Shown one piece after another: positions 1 to 36,884 of a DNA stretch of 64,000 bases; the stretch's first letter is position 1; each line of letters begins with the position of its first letter. Both the position numbers and the translations under genes were made by a program. The stretch lies in assembly GCA_054601695.1 (NCBI GenBank), contig BAAHQB010000090.1:496001-560000 (forward strand), written 5' to 3'. The notes under the pieces are model-generated. The model was not told where the DNA came from, ran no database searches, and saw only the letters and a list, made by a program, of their open reading frames with translations. The stretch is from Amorphochlora amoebiformis. Its lineage: Eukaryota > Cercozoa > Chlorarachniophyceae.

Positions 1-58
1 ATGTACACATATGCATTGGTATTATGTATTATTAACATGTAAAATATACGACAAATAT

Positions 59-103
<45 letters not shown>

Positions 104-214
104 GCTATATTATAAAAAAAGATGTGTATATTTTTATGCACACACACACACACAATATATATATATATATATTTATATATATTTATTTATATATACACAC
201 ACATATATATATAT

Positions 215-257
<43 letters not shown>

Positions 258-274
258 CATACATGTATATATAC

Positions 275-1733
<1,459 letters not shown>

Positions 1734-1987
1734 CTAATATGATGTATATCCCTTTATGTATATGCGCATATCCGCGAAATATGCAAACATATTCCATACC
1801 TAATACTATGCATATCCATGTATAACATATCCCATATCTAATATTACACATATACATACATGTATATGCCTATATCCGCGAAATATGCAAACATATCCCA
1901 TACTTAATACTATGCATATGCCTTTATGTATATGCGCATATCCTCGAGATATCTAAACATATTTCATACCGAATATAGTACATATAC

Positions 1988-2042
<55 letters not shown>

Positions 2043-2193
2043 TGTCTATATCCGCGAAATATGCTAATATATCCATACTTGATATTATACAAATACATGT
2101 ATGTTTTAATAGGTAATTTGTATATGCATGTATACTGTCCACATACATATATATAATATATATATATATATATATAATATATATGTGTGTATG

Positions 2194-2231
<38 letters not shown>

Positions 2232-2270
2232 TATGAAGCGTCAAATATGTTTCCATGTTTCGTAAAGCAA

Positions 2271-2326
<56 letters not shown>

Positions 2327-2364
2327 GGTGTACATTATCTGAATTGTCGTCAACAAACACACAC

Positions 2365-2397
<33 letters not shown>

Positions 2398-2425
2398 TAT
2401 ATATACATATATATATATATATAAA

Positions 2426-2456
<31 letters not shown>

Positions 2457-2462
2457 ATGTAC

Positions 2463-2510
2463 ATTATCTGAGTTGTCGTCAACAAACACACAGTGTTTCG
2501 TGTTCGGCCG
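2463..2510 (-). CDS. isolated exon, faint RNA-recognition-motif likeness
   Basis: After a GTTTCAG acceptor the frame reads [16 protein letters not shown] to an AAT/GTACAT donor. A partial copy lies at 2333-2366. The pattern [10 protein letters not shown] recalls the first strand of an RRM, and a nearby island at 2235-2275 reads [11 protein letters not shown], like the following helix. However, the phases do not join, so the domain call is weak. Confidence 0.25.
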
Positions 2511-2633
2511 CTGAAACAATTAGGGTTAGGGTTAGGTTAGGGTTAGGGTTAGGTTAGGGTTAGGGTTAGGGTAAGGGTTAGGAAATAGGTCAAGAATAAC
2601 ACTTTATCATATTATGCTAGAAACAAGTATCTA

Positions 2634-2691
<58 letters not shown>

Positions 2692-2729
2692 AATCGGAAG
2701 ATATCCAGATATTGAAACCTCGTTACTAC

Positions 2730-3560
2730 AAGAGAGAGCGAGAGCGAGAGGGGGAGAAAAGAGAGAATGAGAGAGCGAGAGAGAATGAGAGAGCGAGAGA
2801 GAATGATAGAACGACAGAGAATGATAGAGCGAGAGAGAATGAGAGAGCGGGAGAGAATGAGAGAGCGAGAGAGAATGAGAGAGCGGGAGAGAATGAGAGA
2901 GCGAGAGAGAATGAGAGAGCGAGAAAGAGAATGAGAGAGCGAGAGAGAATGAGAGAGCGAGAGAGAGAATGAGAGAGCGAGAGAGAATGAGAGAGCGAGA
3001 GAGAATGAGAGAGCGAGAGAGAATGAGAGAGCGAGAGAGAATGAGAGAGCGAGAGAGAGTGAGGGAGCGAGAGAGAATAAGAGAGCGAGAGAGAGTAAGA
3101 GAGCGAGAGAGAATGAGAGAGCGAGAGAGAATGAGAGAGCGAGAGAGAATGAGAGAGCGAGAGAGAATGAGAGAGCGAGAGAGAGTGAGGGAGCGAGAGA
3201 GAATGAGAGAGCGAGAGAGAGTGAGAGAGCGAGAGAGAATGAGAGAGCGAGAGAGAATGAGAGAGCAGAGAGAGGGAGAGAAAATGAGAGAGAGACATGG
3301 AGTGAGAGTGAGCGAAATGAGAGAGAGAGAGAAAAAAAAAATGGGAGAGAGAGAGAGAAAGTGAGAGAGAGAGAGAGGGAAAGAGAGAGAGAGAGAAAGG
3401 GAGGGAGAGAGAGAGGGGAAGAGAAAGAGAGAGGAGGATTAAGAAAAGAGATAAATAAGAGAGAGACAAAAATATGAGAGATAGAAGAAAATACGAAAGA
3501 AAAATGAGATAGAGAGAAAATATATGAGAGAGAGAGAGAGAGAGCACGAAGAGAGTCATT
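2730..3560. repeat. purine-strand minisatellite (GAGAGAGCGAGAGAGAAT)n
   Basis: About 45 copies of an 18-bp unit with GAGAGTGAGG and GAATAAGA variants decay into plain GA/GAAA sequence after 3280. Long ORFs of Arg/Glu/Met on the plus strand and Ser/Leu/His on the minus strand are translations of it. Near its right end exon-like sequence appears on the minus strand at about 3571-3615 (YNKPEAVIDFINKE with GTTACA donor and CTACAG acceptor). Confidence 0.9.
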
Positions 3561-3617
3561 GAGATTGTAACCTCCTTATTGATGAAGTCAATAACGGCCT
3601 CCGGCTTGTTATACCTG

Positions 3618-3913
3618 TAGGTTAGGGTTAGGGTTAGGGTTAGGGTTAGGGTTAGGGTTAGGGTCAGGATCAGATTATTCAGGGTTAGGGTTAGGGTTAG
3701 GGTTAGGGTTAGGGTTAGGATCAGATTATTCAGCATGTCTTAGTCCGAGGACCATTGACTCCATATTGTGGGGCTATAGTGCTGTTTTGGTTAGGATCAG
3801 GGTTAGGGTTAGGGTTAGGGTTAGGGTTAGGGTTAACATTAGGGTTAGGGATGGGTTAGGGTTAGGGTTAGGACTAAGAGTTTAGTGGAGTTGAAACTAG
3901 CAGCCTAAGCCTA

Positions 3914-3949
<36 letters not shown>

Positions 3950-4105
3950 CCCTAACCCTAACCCTAACCCTAACCCTAACCCTAACCCTAACCCTAACCC
4001 TAACCGTGCCGCGATGCAGTATCCATAGCGTGAATATTGAACCTTTGACAGGTTAGGGTTAGGGTTAGGGTTAGGGTTAGGGTTAGGGTTAGGTTAAGGT
4101 TAATG
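3618..4105. repeat. interstitial telomere-type arrays with orientation switch
   Basis: TTAGGG runs at 3618-3720 and 3785-3870 are followed by a CCCTAA run at 3914-4005 and TTAGGG again at 4050-4100. Short unique pieces between them include the GATCAGATTATTCAGCATGT element (3670-3690 and 3718-3760) and an exon-like block at 4005-4050. Confidence 0.9.
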
Positions 4106-4178
4106 ATATTTTAAATGTATGTAAAATTAATATATATGTACATATTTATATATTATATATATTTTTATGTACACACAC

Positions 4179-4241
<63 letters not shown>

Positions 4242-4269
4242 CATATATTTATATTTTTATATATATATG

Positions 4270-4314
<45 letters not shown>

Positions 4315-4386
4315 ATATATATAATATGTTAGATTCTACTTTTGAGTCCATATATATATATATTATATATATATATATTATATATA

Positions 4387-4468
<82 letters not shown>

Positions 4469-4574
4469 TATACTATACCACACACATTTATGTATATATA
4501 TATATATATCTATTAATATTTTGATTGTAACATTTGAATCAATACAGTGATTTACGTAAAGAGTTTGTTCGAAT

Positions 4575-4631
<57 letters not shown>

Positions 4632-4661
4632 CACATATTGTAATAGTTATACTTATGTATA

Positions 4662-4710
<49 letters not shown>

Positions 4711-4786
4711 CATATACATATATTTATACATAAATACAAATATACAACACATTTACATATGCATATGCATACGCATCCACACACAC

Positions 4787-4834
<48 letters not shown>

Positions 4835-4877
4835 GTCTATACATATATACATATATAAACATATACTTATTATATAC

Positions 4878-5275
4878 CACAAGCCTCGTTCCACTTATCC
4901 GCAGGAACCTTAGGATTAGGGTTAGGGTTAGGGTTAGGACTAGGGTTAGGGTTAGGGTTAGGACTAGGGTTAGGGTTAGGGTTAGGGTTAGGGTTAGAAC
5001 AAGGGTTAGGGTTACGATTAGAAATTAAGCCTTAACAGTGCAGGGTTAGGGTTAGGGTTAGGGTTAGGGTTAGGGTTAGGGTTAGAGTTACGGTTACGAT
5101 TAGGAATTAGGCGATTAGAAGTTAGGCCTGAACCGTACAGGGTTAGGGTTAGGGTTAGGGTTAGGGTTAGGGTTAGGGGGTTAGGGTTAGGGTTAGAGTT
5201 TACTCCAGCTTCTTTGAGCACGTTTTTAGTCATTTTGTCGATGCTGCCGGCGTCTAGGACTCCACTACCGTCAGC
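4878..5275 (-). CDS. EF-hand-like exon pair (partial gene)
   Basis: Exon 5204-5275 starts after an ACAG acceptor and ends at a GTAAAC donor, reading [15 protein letters not shown], then TKNVLKEAG. Exon 4878-4908 ([10 protein letters not shown]) follows in phase. If the preceding exon ends in Asp, the reading has the start of a calcium-binding loop (DADGSG.LD), as in calmodulin and centrin. The twelfth loop position is Ser instead of Glu, so calcium binding would be weak or lost. A diverged copy of the exon start lies near 5425-5465. This may be the 3' part of the gene at 5689-9613, but the junction phase does not fit directly. Confidence 0.4.
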
Positions 5276-5394
5276 CTGTATATATATATATATAATATAT
5301 ATATATATATGTATATGTATATAGGTATATTGATGTATGGATATCTATATATATATATATATATATGTTGTATGTATATATATGTATATGATGT

Positions 5395-5425
<31 letters not shown>

Positions 5426-5483
5426 GGTCGATACTGCTTGGGGTCTATTATTACCGTCAATATACATATTCTAGACGTTCGTA

Positions 5484-5557
<74 letters not shown>

Positions 5558-5632
5558 TGTGTATATATATATGTATGTAGATATGTATATATCTATCTAT
5601 GTATGTGTTTATGTGTATATATACATATTTAC

Positions 5633-5676
<44 letters not shown>

Positions 5677-5688
5677 TTAATAACTCAC

Positions 5689-9613
<3,925 letters not shown>

Positions 9614-9814
9614 CTAGAATTAGGGTTAGGGTTAGGGTTAGGGTTAGGGTTAGGGTTAGTCACTGCATTGTTGAAATAAGGGTTAGGGTTAGGGTTAGGG
9701 TTAGGGTGAATCATATCTATTAGTGTAAGTTAAATATAAGGTTTCGGGTCAATTATAAGTAACTGTTTATGAAAGTAAGGACTGGTTTTGTGGTCATTGA
9801 AGTGTGTCAAAGGG

Positions 9815-10520
9815 TTTTTGGGAGGGGAGGAGAGAGGAGAGAGTGAGGGAGAGAGGGAGAAAGAGTGAGAGAAAGAGAGAGAGGGGGAGAGAGAGAGATA
9901 GAGAGAGAGAGGAAAAAAAAAAAAAGAGAAAGGGAGAAAGGGAGAAAGGAAGAAAGAGAGAAGGAGAGGGAGAGATAGAGAGAGGGAGAGAAAGAGAGAG
10001 AGAGGGAGAAAGAGAGAGAACGAGAGAGAGAATGGTTGTGAGAAAGAAAGAGGGAGAAAGAGAGAGAGCAAGAGAGAGGGAGAAGAGGGAGGAGAGAGGC
10101 AGAGAGAGAAAGAGAGAGAGAGAAAGAGAGGGAGAAAGAGAGAGGAAAAGAGAGAGAATGGTTGTGAGAAAGAGAGAGAGGAAGATAGAGAGGAAGAAAG
10201 AGAAAAAGAGAGAGAAAGAGAGGGAATGTTTGTGAGAAAAGAGCGCGAGAGAGTGGTGGAGATTCAGAAGGTAAGCGTTTGAGACTGCCTTTGATTCGTT
10301 ATGTTGAGAGAGAGAGAAAGAGAGAGGGAGAAAGAGAGAGGGAGAAAGAGAGAGGGAGAAAGAGAGAGGAAAAGAGAGAATGGTTGTGAGAGAGAGAGAG
10401 AGGAAGAAAGAGAAAAAGAGAGAGAAAGAGAGGGAATGTTTGTGAGAAAAGAGCGCGGGAGAGTGGTGGAGATTTAGAGGGTAAGCGTTTGAGACTGCCT
10501 TTGATTCGTTATGATCTTTT
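9815..10520. repeat. GA-rich tract with a duplicated 90-bp module
   Basis: Purine-rich (GAGA/GAAA)n encloses two near-identical blocks at about 10224-10305 and 10433-10515 (GAATGTTTGTGAGAAAAGAGCGCG to GATTCGTTATG). Both carry GTAAGCG, a donor-like site on the plus strand. Shorter GAATGGTTGTGAGAAAG blocks recur at 10031, 10156 and 10378. No gene is evident. Confidence 0.8.
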
Positions 10521-10583
10521 GAAAATCCCTCAAATTTTAACATGGAGTATCCTATATTATTTACGTGCTTGTAGAGGAAATAC

Positions 10584-10638
<55 letters not shown>

Positions 10639-10646
10639 TAAATATA

Positions 10647-10750
<104 letters not shown>

Positions 10751-10777
10751 GCATATATAAGATATGTATACGTAATA

Positions 10778-10929
<152 letters not shown>

Positions 10930-11010
10930 GGTAGGGCTAATATGCCGGGGCTGAAGGAAAATATATCCACAGGTTTTGTAGAATACATACACATAAACAC
11001 GCACATATAC

Positions 11011-11064
<54 letters not shown>

Positions 11065-11312
11065 ATATATAAAAATATAAATACATATGTAAATCTATAT
11101 ACATGTGTACATAAAAATATATAAATACATATTTGTATTTTCTATGTATACATATACACATATAAATTATTATATACCCACGCGCTCTATATCGGTGGGT
11201 TTACGGTCTGTATTCACGGATATTAACATATATATACGAACATATATACATATGTATAAATACATATGTGTATATCTATGTATACATATACACGTATACA
11301 TTATTACATACC

Positions 11313-11368
<56 letters not shown>

Positions 11369-11583
11369 TATATATACATATAAACATATATACATATACA
11401 TACATACATATGTGTATATGTATATATACACATATATACTATTATATACCCACGCGCTCCATATTGGGGGTTTACGGTCAGTATTCATGGATATTAACAT
11501 ATATATACGAACATATATACATATGTATAAATACATATGTGTATATGTATGTATACATATACACATATATATTATGATATACC

Positions 11584-11643
<60 letters not shown>

Positions 11644-11745
11644 TATAAATACATATGTATATATGTATATATACATATACACATATATATTATTATATAC
11701 CCATGCGCTCCATATCGGTGGGTTAACGGTCAGTATTCATGGATA

Positions 11746-11785
<40 letters not shown>

Positions 11786-11992
11786 AACATATATACATAT
11801 ATATAAATACATATGTGTATATCTATGTATACATATACACATATATATTATTATATACCCATGCGCTCCATATCGGTGGGTTAACGGTCAGTATTCATGG
11901 ACATTCACATATATATACAAACATATATACATATATATAAATACATATGTGCATATCTATGTATACATATACACATATATATTATTACATAC

Positions 11993-15734
<3,742 letters not shown>

Positions 15735-15737
15735 CTT

Positions 15738-15789
<52 letters not shown>

Positions 15790-15882
15790 TACAGATTGAT
15801 AGTACATATATATATATATATATTGTTAGTATATACGTATGTATATTTATTGTTAGTATATATGTATATATAAATACTAAGA

Positions 15883-15922
<40 letters not shown>

Positions 15923-15931
15923 TTATTGTTA

Positions 15932-15971
<40 letters not shown>

Positions 15972-16016
15972 TCTTAGTATATATGTATATTTATTATTGT
16001 TAGTATATATATATAC

Positions 16017-16145
<129 letters not shown>

Positions 16146-16579
16146 AAGGTTAGGGTTAGGGTTAGGGTTAGGGTTACAGTTTCTGTCAGCAAATGACCAC
16201 GGATAGGTTTAGGTTTAGGGTTAGGGTTAGATTTGGGGTTAGCAAATGGTCGAGGTTAGGTTAGGGGTACTTAGGGTTTAGCTAGGTTTAGTTAGGGTCA
16301 GGGCTAGGGTTAGGGTTAGGGTTAGGGTTAGGGTTAGGGTTAGGGTTAGGGTTAGGGTTGTGTCCGACAGAAAGACAAGCGGGAAATACAGAGAAATGTA
16401 GTCAGATAGATAGATAGATAGATTCTGACTAACTCGGAAGTGAATTTTGCTAGGTATATTGGTGTAGAAATGTACATATGTATACATGCATATACAAGTA
16501 TATACAAATATATATATATATATATATTGATATACATATATATATATATATATTTATATTATATTATACATATATATAT

Positions 16580-16611
<32 letters not shown>

Positions 16612-16655
16612 GCGTACACACACACATATACATAAAAAACAAAATATCTTAAATG

Positions 16656-16718
<63 letters not shown>

Positions 16719-16892
16719 ACATACATACATATTCATGTGTAATGCACACATACGAGAACATTGAAAATCATAGTGTAGTTTAAAAATATACAGGGTTAGG
16801 GTTAGGGTTAGGGTTAGGGTTAGGGTTAGGGTTAGGGTTAGGGTTAGGGTTAGGGTTAGGGTTAGGGTTAGCGTTATTTGTTTGAATATTAC

Positions 16893-25235
<8,343 letters not shown>

Positions 25236-25294
25236 CTAATATGTACATATCTGTATGTACATATGCGTATATGTATATGTGGATATGTACATAT

Positions 25295-25664
25295 GTATAT
25301 GTATATATCCAACCCTTCTGATACCGAAGGACTACTATCTTTCTCCTAATATGTACATATCTGTATGCATATATGCGTATATGTATATGTGGATATGTAC
25401 TTATTTATATGTATATATCCAACCCTTCTGATACCGAAGGACTACTATCTTCCTCCTAATATGTACATATCTGTATGTATATATGCGTATATGTATATGC
25501 ATATGTGTGGATATGTACATATGTATATGTATATATCCAGCCCTCCTGATACCTAAGGACCACTATCTTACATGTACATATTTGTATGTATATATGAGTA
25601 TATGTATATATATATATATAATATATATATATATATATTATATATAATTTATATATATAATATA

Positions 25665-25696
<32 letters not shown>

Positions 25697-25697
25697 C

Positions 25698-25750
<53 letters not shown>

Positions 25751-25753
25751 ACA

Positions 25754-25808
<55 letters not shown>

Positions 25809-25842
25809 ATGTGTATATATATATATATATCTCTATATATAC

Positions 25843-25900
<58 letters not shown>

Positions 25901-25955
25901 TATATATGTAATATATCCAACCCCTCTCTGATACCGAAGGACAACTATCTTTTCA
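25295..25955 (-). repeat. acceptor-side ladder of exon 25163-25235
   Basis: Copies of the first 40 nt of the exon (coding EKDSSPSVSEGLD) with the ATTAGGAG acceptor lie at about 25306-25348, 25419-25461, 25534-25572 and, more diverged, 25914-25955. The first three sit in a 110-120-bp unit with a characteristic TACATATCTGTATGTACATATGCGTATATG flank. Confidence 0.8.
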
Positions 25956-25994
<39 letters not shown>

Positions 25995-26084
25995 CATATA
26001 TATATATATATATATACATATGTTTATACACATACATATATACACATGTATCACAATCCCATCACAAGCGACTTATTATTTCAG

Positions 26085-27195
<1,111 letters not shown>

Positions 27196-27231
27196 GAGGG
27201 TTTGGCCTATGGATGTTTACATGTGTATATT

Positions 27232-27276
<45 letters not shown>

Positions 27277-27297
27277 AAGTGTATATGTGTATGCATT

Positions 27298-27345
<48 letters not shown>

Positions 27346-27465
27346 ATATATAATATATATGTATGTATATATATATATATATAAATATATATTTTATATG
27401 TATGTAAATATATATATATATATGTATATGTACACTTCTACTAGAGAAGAGGCTGCAACAACACC

Positions 27466-27530
<65 letters not shown>

Positions 27531-27553
27531 TATATATATATATAAATATATAT

Positions 27554-27587
<34 letters not shown>

Positions 27588-27715
27588 ATATATACTAAAT
27601 ATATTTATAAATATATACATATATACATATACAAATATATATATATATATATATACATATATTATATATATATATATAATATATATATATATATAATATA
27701 TATATGTATATATAT

Positions 27716-27756
<41 letters not shown>

Positions 27757-28015
27757 GTAAATGTATATATTTATATATACATATTATATCCACTCACCCT
27801 GAATGCTGAGAGAAATGACCCGATACGGCCCTTTCTCCTCCCCAAACTCCCCTGTAATGCACATATCAACCAACCACATTCACGTTTATTCTAAAAAAAG
27901 CAAAAACTAAGGGAGCTCTATTCCAGCCCGAATTCTACAGACAAAGATAGGCAAGATTTGAATCAAATCGTTAGAATATTCTGAGGTGTAATTAGGCAGG
28001 CTAGGTTTGTCTCGG
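27196..28015. other. AT-rich intergenic stretch
   Basis: (AT)n with a few short islands, then a repeat-free 230 bp (27780-28015) at the 3' side of the possible minus-strand gene. A GAAGAGGCTGCAACAACA block at 27443-27462 also occurs at 48362-48380 as a microexon of the 7TM-RGS gene. No gene is supported here. Confidence 0.5.
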
Positions 28016-28558
28016 CTACCAGCGGTCGAAAGGGATCCTGAGCAGGAGGTTATCCAGGCACCAGGAGATGATCTCACGAACGAAAGGATAGCCTCGAAAG
28101 CATCCTAAAAAATGGAGGGAGAGCGTTAGGTTTCTGCGGGAAAGGGGGAAGGGGATTGGGTTTTTGTCGAAAGTTTTTCGGCAGATTCTTGCGGTAAGCG
28201 GGACGGTTTTGGAGGGGGTTTGAGGGGTGAGGAGGTAACGTATCCAGGGATTTTTGGACCCTAACAGGATGGAATCTACTTTTCTATCCATTTTCTTTAA
28301 TTGATACGAATAAAAAGGCCAAAACGCTGCCAAACTAATATCCCCAGCACCTGACAATCCCAAATACCCCAAAAATCCTGTCTCCAACACAATGCTGACG
28401 TGTTTGAACGTATGAGACCTCAACTGATTGGTCGTATACGATCGCTCATGATATAATATTGCAAAGTACCAGCGAAATAACCCCACCTTGCCGCCCGGAA
28501 ACGATTTCTGACGAAGCTCCATTTTCTTTCTGGCTTCGGGCACGTATCGTGACCCCAC
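28016..28558 (-). CDS. possible divergent gene upstream of cathepsin B, protein not recognised
   Basis: An open frame of 180 codons lies in a 540-bp stretch free of repeats. The first part reads YVPEARKKMELRQKSFPGGK, the middle is hydrophobic (SIVLETGFLGYLGLSGAG, FWPFYSYQLKK) and the end is REIISWCLDNLLLRIPF. Several splice-like sites lie inside: GGCAAG/GTGGGG near 28480, TTTCCCGCAG near 28133 and CTCCATTTTTTAG near 28107. The real gene may therefore use exons in more than one frame; after the last acceptor another frame is open for about 60 codons. The start is about 165 bp from the cathepsin ATG, leaving room for a shared divergent promoter. Confidence 0.4.
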   Translation of the reverse strand: MGSRYVPEARKKMELRQKSFPGGKVGLFRWYFAILYHERSYTTNQLRSHTFKHVSIVLETGFLGYLGLSGAGDISLAAFWPFYSYQLKKMDRKVDSILLGSKNPWIRYLLTPQTPSKTVPLTARICRKTFDKNPIPFPLSRRNLTLSLHFLGCFRGYPFVREIISWCLDNLLLRIPFDRW

Positions 28559-28723
28559 GCTGTGTCACTTACTACCTCAATGCGATACACAGCGCACAGT
28601 CACAGAAGCTTCTGTTTAGAATCCCCGGGGATACGTAAATATCCCAGGGATTCGGAGTCCAAAGTTCCGACTGCGAAACAACTTTGTCCACGGAGACATA
28701 CTCACTTTTCTGGAGGTACCACC

Positions 28724-29834
28724 ATGAAGCTCCTTCTCTCTTTCGCCGTCGCCGTCGTGGCTCATATCGACCTCGATCAGCCAGCCAGTTCGCAGGAATT
28801 AGCTGATCGCATCAATTCCAAGCAATCTTCCTGGTGAGTCTTTCTTTTTCTTTTGGAAATATCCGTACATGTGCAAATCTATACTCGCTCACGATATGGA
28901 AAAATCTTCCTTCTCGCTACTTAGGATAGCCCATGAGAGCCCGCGCTTCAAGGGACAAACTCTCCGCGAGGTGAAACACCTTTGCGGCAGCATTCTTAAG
29001 TCCGACAATCGTTACAAGGGCCTTACCGAGAAGTCGGGAAGCAACTACGAAAACATCGCCAGCGACATCCCCGCGAATTTCGACTCTCGTACACAATGGC
29101 CTCAATGCCCATCGATTGGTCACATCCGTGACCAGTCATCCTGTGGTTCATGCTGGGCCTTCGGATCCACCGAGGCCTTCAACGACCGTCGCTGCATAAA
29201 AACCGGCGATAAGACCTTCCTATCTCCGGAAGATACCACCGCTTGCTGTGGTTTGGCGGAGTGCTTCTCGTTTGGCTGCAACGGTGGCCAGCCTGGTATG
29301 GCTTGGAAGTGGTTTGCTAACACCGGTGTCGTCACCGGTGGCGACTATGGAGAGACCGACGGTTCTACCTGCCTGCCATACACACTTCCTCCTTGCGCTC
29401 ACCACGTGACGTCCAAGGAGTATCCTGCCTGCCCATCCTCTGAGTACAGCACACCATCTTGCAAGAGCTCTTGCTCCGAGTCGAAGTTCTCTGGCAAGTA
29501 CTCGAATGACAAGAAGACCGCCGGCACAGCTTACTCCCTCTCTGGCGTCCCTAAGATTCAGTCGGACATTCTCAAGTACGGCCCCGTCACTGGTGCCTTT
29601 ACCGTATACTCTGACTTCCCGAGCTACAAATCTGGCGTTTACAGCCACACCGAGGGATCTGAGCTCGGTGGCCACGCCATCAAGATCATTGGATGGGGAA
29701 CAGAGAACGGAGAGGACTACTGGATCGTCGTCAACTCCTGGAATGAGAGCTGGGGAGATAAGGGAACCTTCAAGATCAAAAGGGGTGTCGATGAGTGTGG
29801 GATTGAGAGCCAGATCTCTGCCGGTACAGTTTAA
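28724..29834 (+). CDS. cathepsin B-like cysteine protease (papain family, C1A)
   Basis: Two exons (28724-28833 and 28925-29834, 339 residues) are joined across a GTGAGT...TTAG intron, with a split Trp codon. The start has a CACCATGA context and opens with the hydrophobic MKLLLSFAVAVVAH, a likely signal peptide for the secretory or lysosomal route. The propeptide has the cathepsin B type pattern (RINSKQSSWIAHESPRFKG, then LREVKHLCG). The mature enzyme begins near IPANFDSRTQWPQC. It has the oxyanion Gln in RDQSSCGSCWAFG with the catalytic Cys, the CNGGQPG turn, the occluding loop CAHHVTSKEYPAC whose two His give dipeptidyl-carboxypeptidase activity in cathepsin B, the catalytic His in GGHAIKIIGWG, and Asn in VVNSWNESWG. 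All key residues are present, so it should be active. Codon use is GC-richer than in the surrounding genes, and it lacks (AT)n introns. Confidence 0.96.
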
Positions 29835-30144
29835 GCTCCCAGTGGGAAACATATTGCCGTTTAGATGCGATTTGTCGCGATCGGCGGTGGGCATGAATGT
29901 ATAAAATCATGAATCTTTTCGAGTTTCAACATATACAATTGAAATGTAACATACGGATGATTGAACAAATGCACACACACTCTAGACACTAGACACATGT
30001 TAGCTTTAAATATTATACATATGTATACAAATGTATAACTAGAAATACTGGCAAAACATCCTAGACATCTAGGACATCGTTAATTTTAATATACACATAA
30101 ACTAGATATATATATCTAGTATATATATATATATATATATATAT

Positions 30145-30188
<44 letters not shown>

Positions 30189-30202
30189 CTGGGTATAGAT
30201 AC

Positions 30203-30246
<44 letters not shown>

Positions 30247-30340
30247 TATATATATATACTAAATATATGCTAGATATACATACGTATGCATGATCTAGAT
30301 GATCTATAGATGATGTAGGTTCGATATTTTGATCGTGCCC

Positions 30341-30451
30341 ATGGCCACCCTATGTAAAGCCCTAGATCTAGAATCTCTTTGGGCTCCTTATACTAGTTAT
30401 GCGCCTTCTGGGCTTTGGTATGAAGAAAAGTGGCTACCACTAACCTACTAG
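30341..30451 (+). CDS. 36-codon ORF with strong start context, role unknown
   Basis: ATG in a CCCATGG context opens a 36-residue frame rich in aromatic residues (ESLWAPYTSYAPSGLWYEEK), ending in TAG seven bases before the proposed start of the next small gene. It could be an upstream ORF in that gene's leader, part of an unrecognised exon, or chance. The amino-acid make-up looks protein-like in a region dense in CTAG tetranucleotides. Confidence 0.3.
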   Translation: MATLCKALDLESLWAPYTSYAPSGLWYEEKWLPLTY

Positions 30452-30457
30452 AAATAC

Positions 30458-30607
30458 ATGTCACAGTGAGTGACTAGCTAGAGCGAGTTTTCATGTGAGA
30501 TATCCACATGAAGATGTGTCACATTCATCTGTATTATATTGTATTGCATATATATATCTAGTATATATATATATATATATATATTTATATACATACATAT
30601 ATATAAC

Positions 30608-30698
<91 letters not shown>

Positions 30699-30799
30699 TA
30701 AAAAGGTCATTTCTAGAATTAAGCGGCTCGCACAATGATGAGAATGATAATCAAAATGGATACATTGTCTACGCGGTCGCTGAATCTTTGGGTCAATAA
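30458..30799 (+). CDS. small three-exon gene, 46-residue acidic/polar protein (tentative)
   Basis: Exon 1 is ATGTCACA (30458-30465) followed by a strong GTGAGT donor. Exon 2 is 30500-30530 ([10 protein letters not shown]) with donor GTATTA. Exon 3 is 30698-30799 ([12 protein letters not shown], then [20 protein letters not shown]) ending in TAA. Phases 2 and 0 are kept. It converges on the gene ending at 30835, leaving only 35 bp between the two stop codons. I do not recognise the protein. The terminal exon reads convincingly, but the very short first exon is a guess; the true 5' end may lie elsewhere in 29900-30500. Confidence 0.4.
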
Positions 30800-30834
30800 T
30801 GTTCAGGGATCTAATCGTCTTCATTAATAGAGGG

Positions 30835-36864
<6,030 letters not shown>

Positions 36865-36884
36865 GGTATATACGGACCCTGGTT

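Noticed and set aside
2726-3736. 336-codon Ser/Leu/His ORF and its Arg/Glu counterpart, and similar ones at 9794-10585 and 18852-19460
   Set aside because: Low-complexity translation of GA/CT tracts. There are no splice borders or conserved residues, and both strands are equally open.
29220-29894. 224-codon antisense ORF over cathepsin B, and the 132-codon plus-frame ORF at 29506-29904
   Set aside because: Shadows of the cathepsin B coding strand, which carries all catalytic motifs in its own frame.
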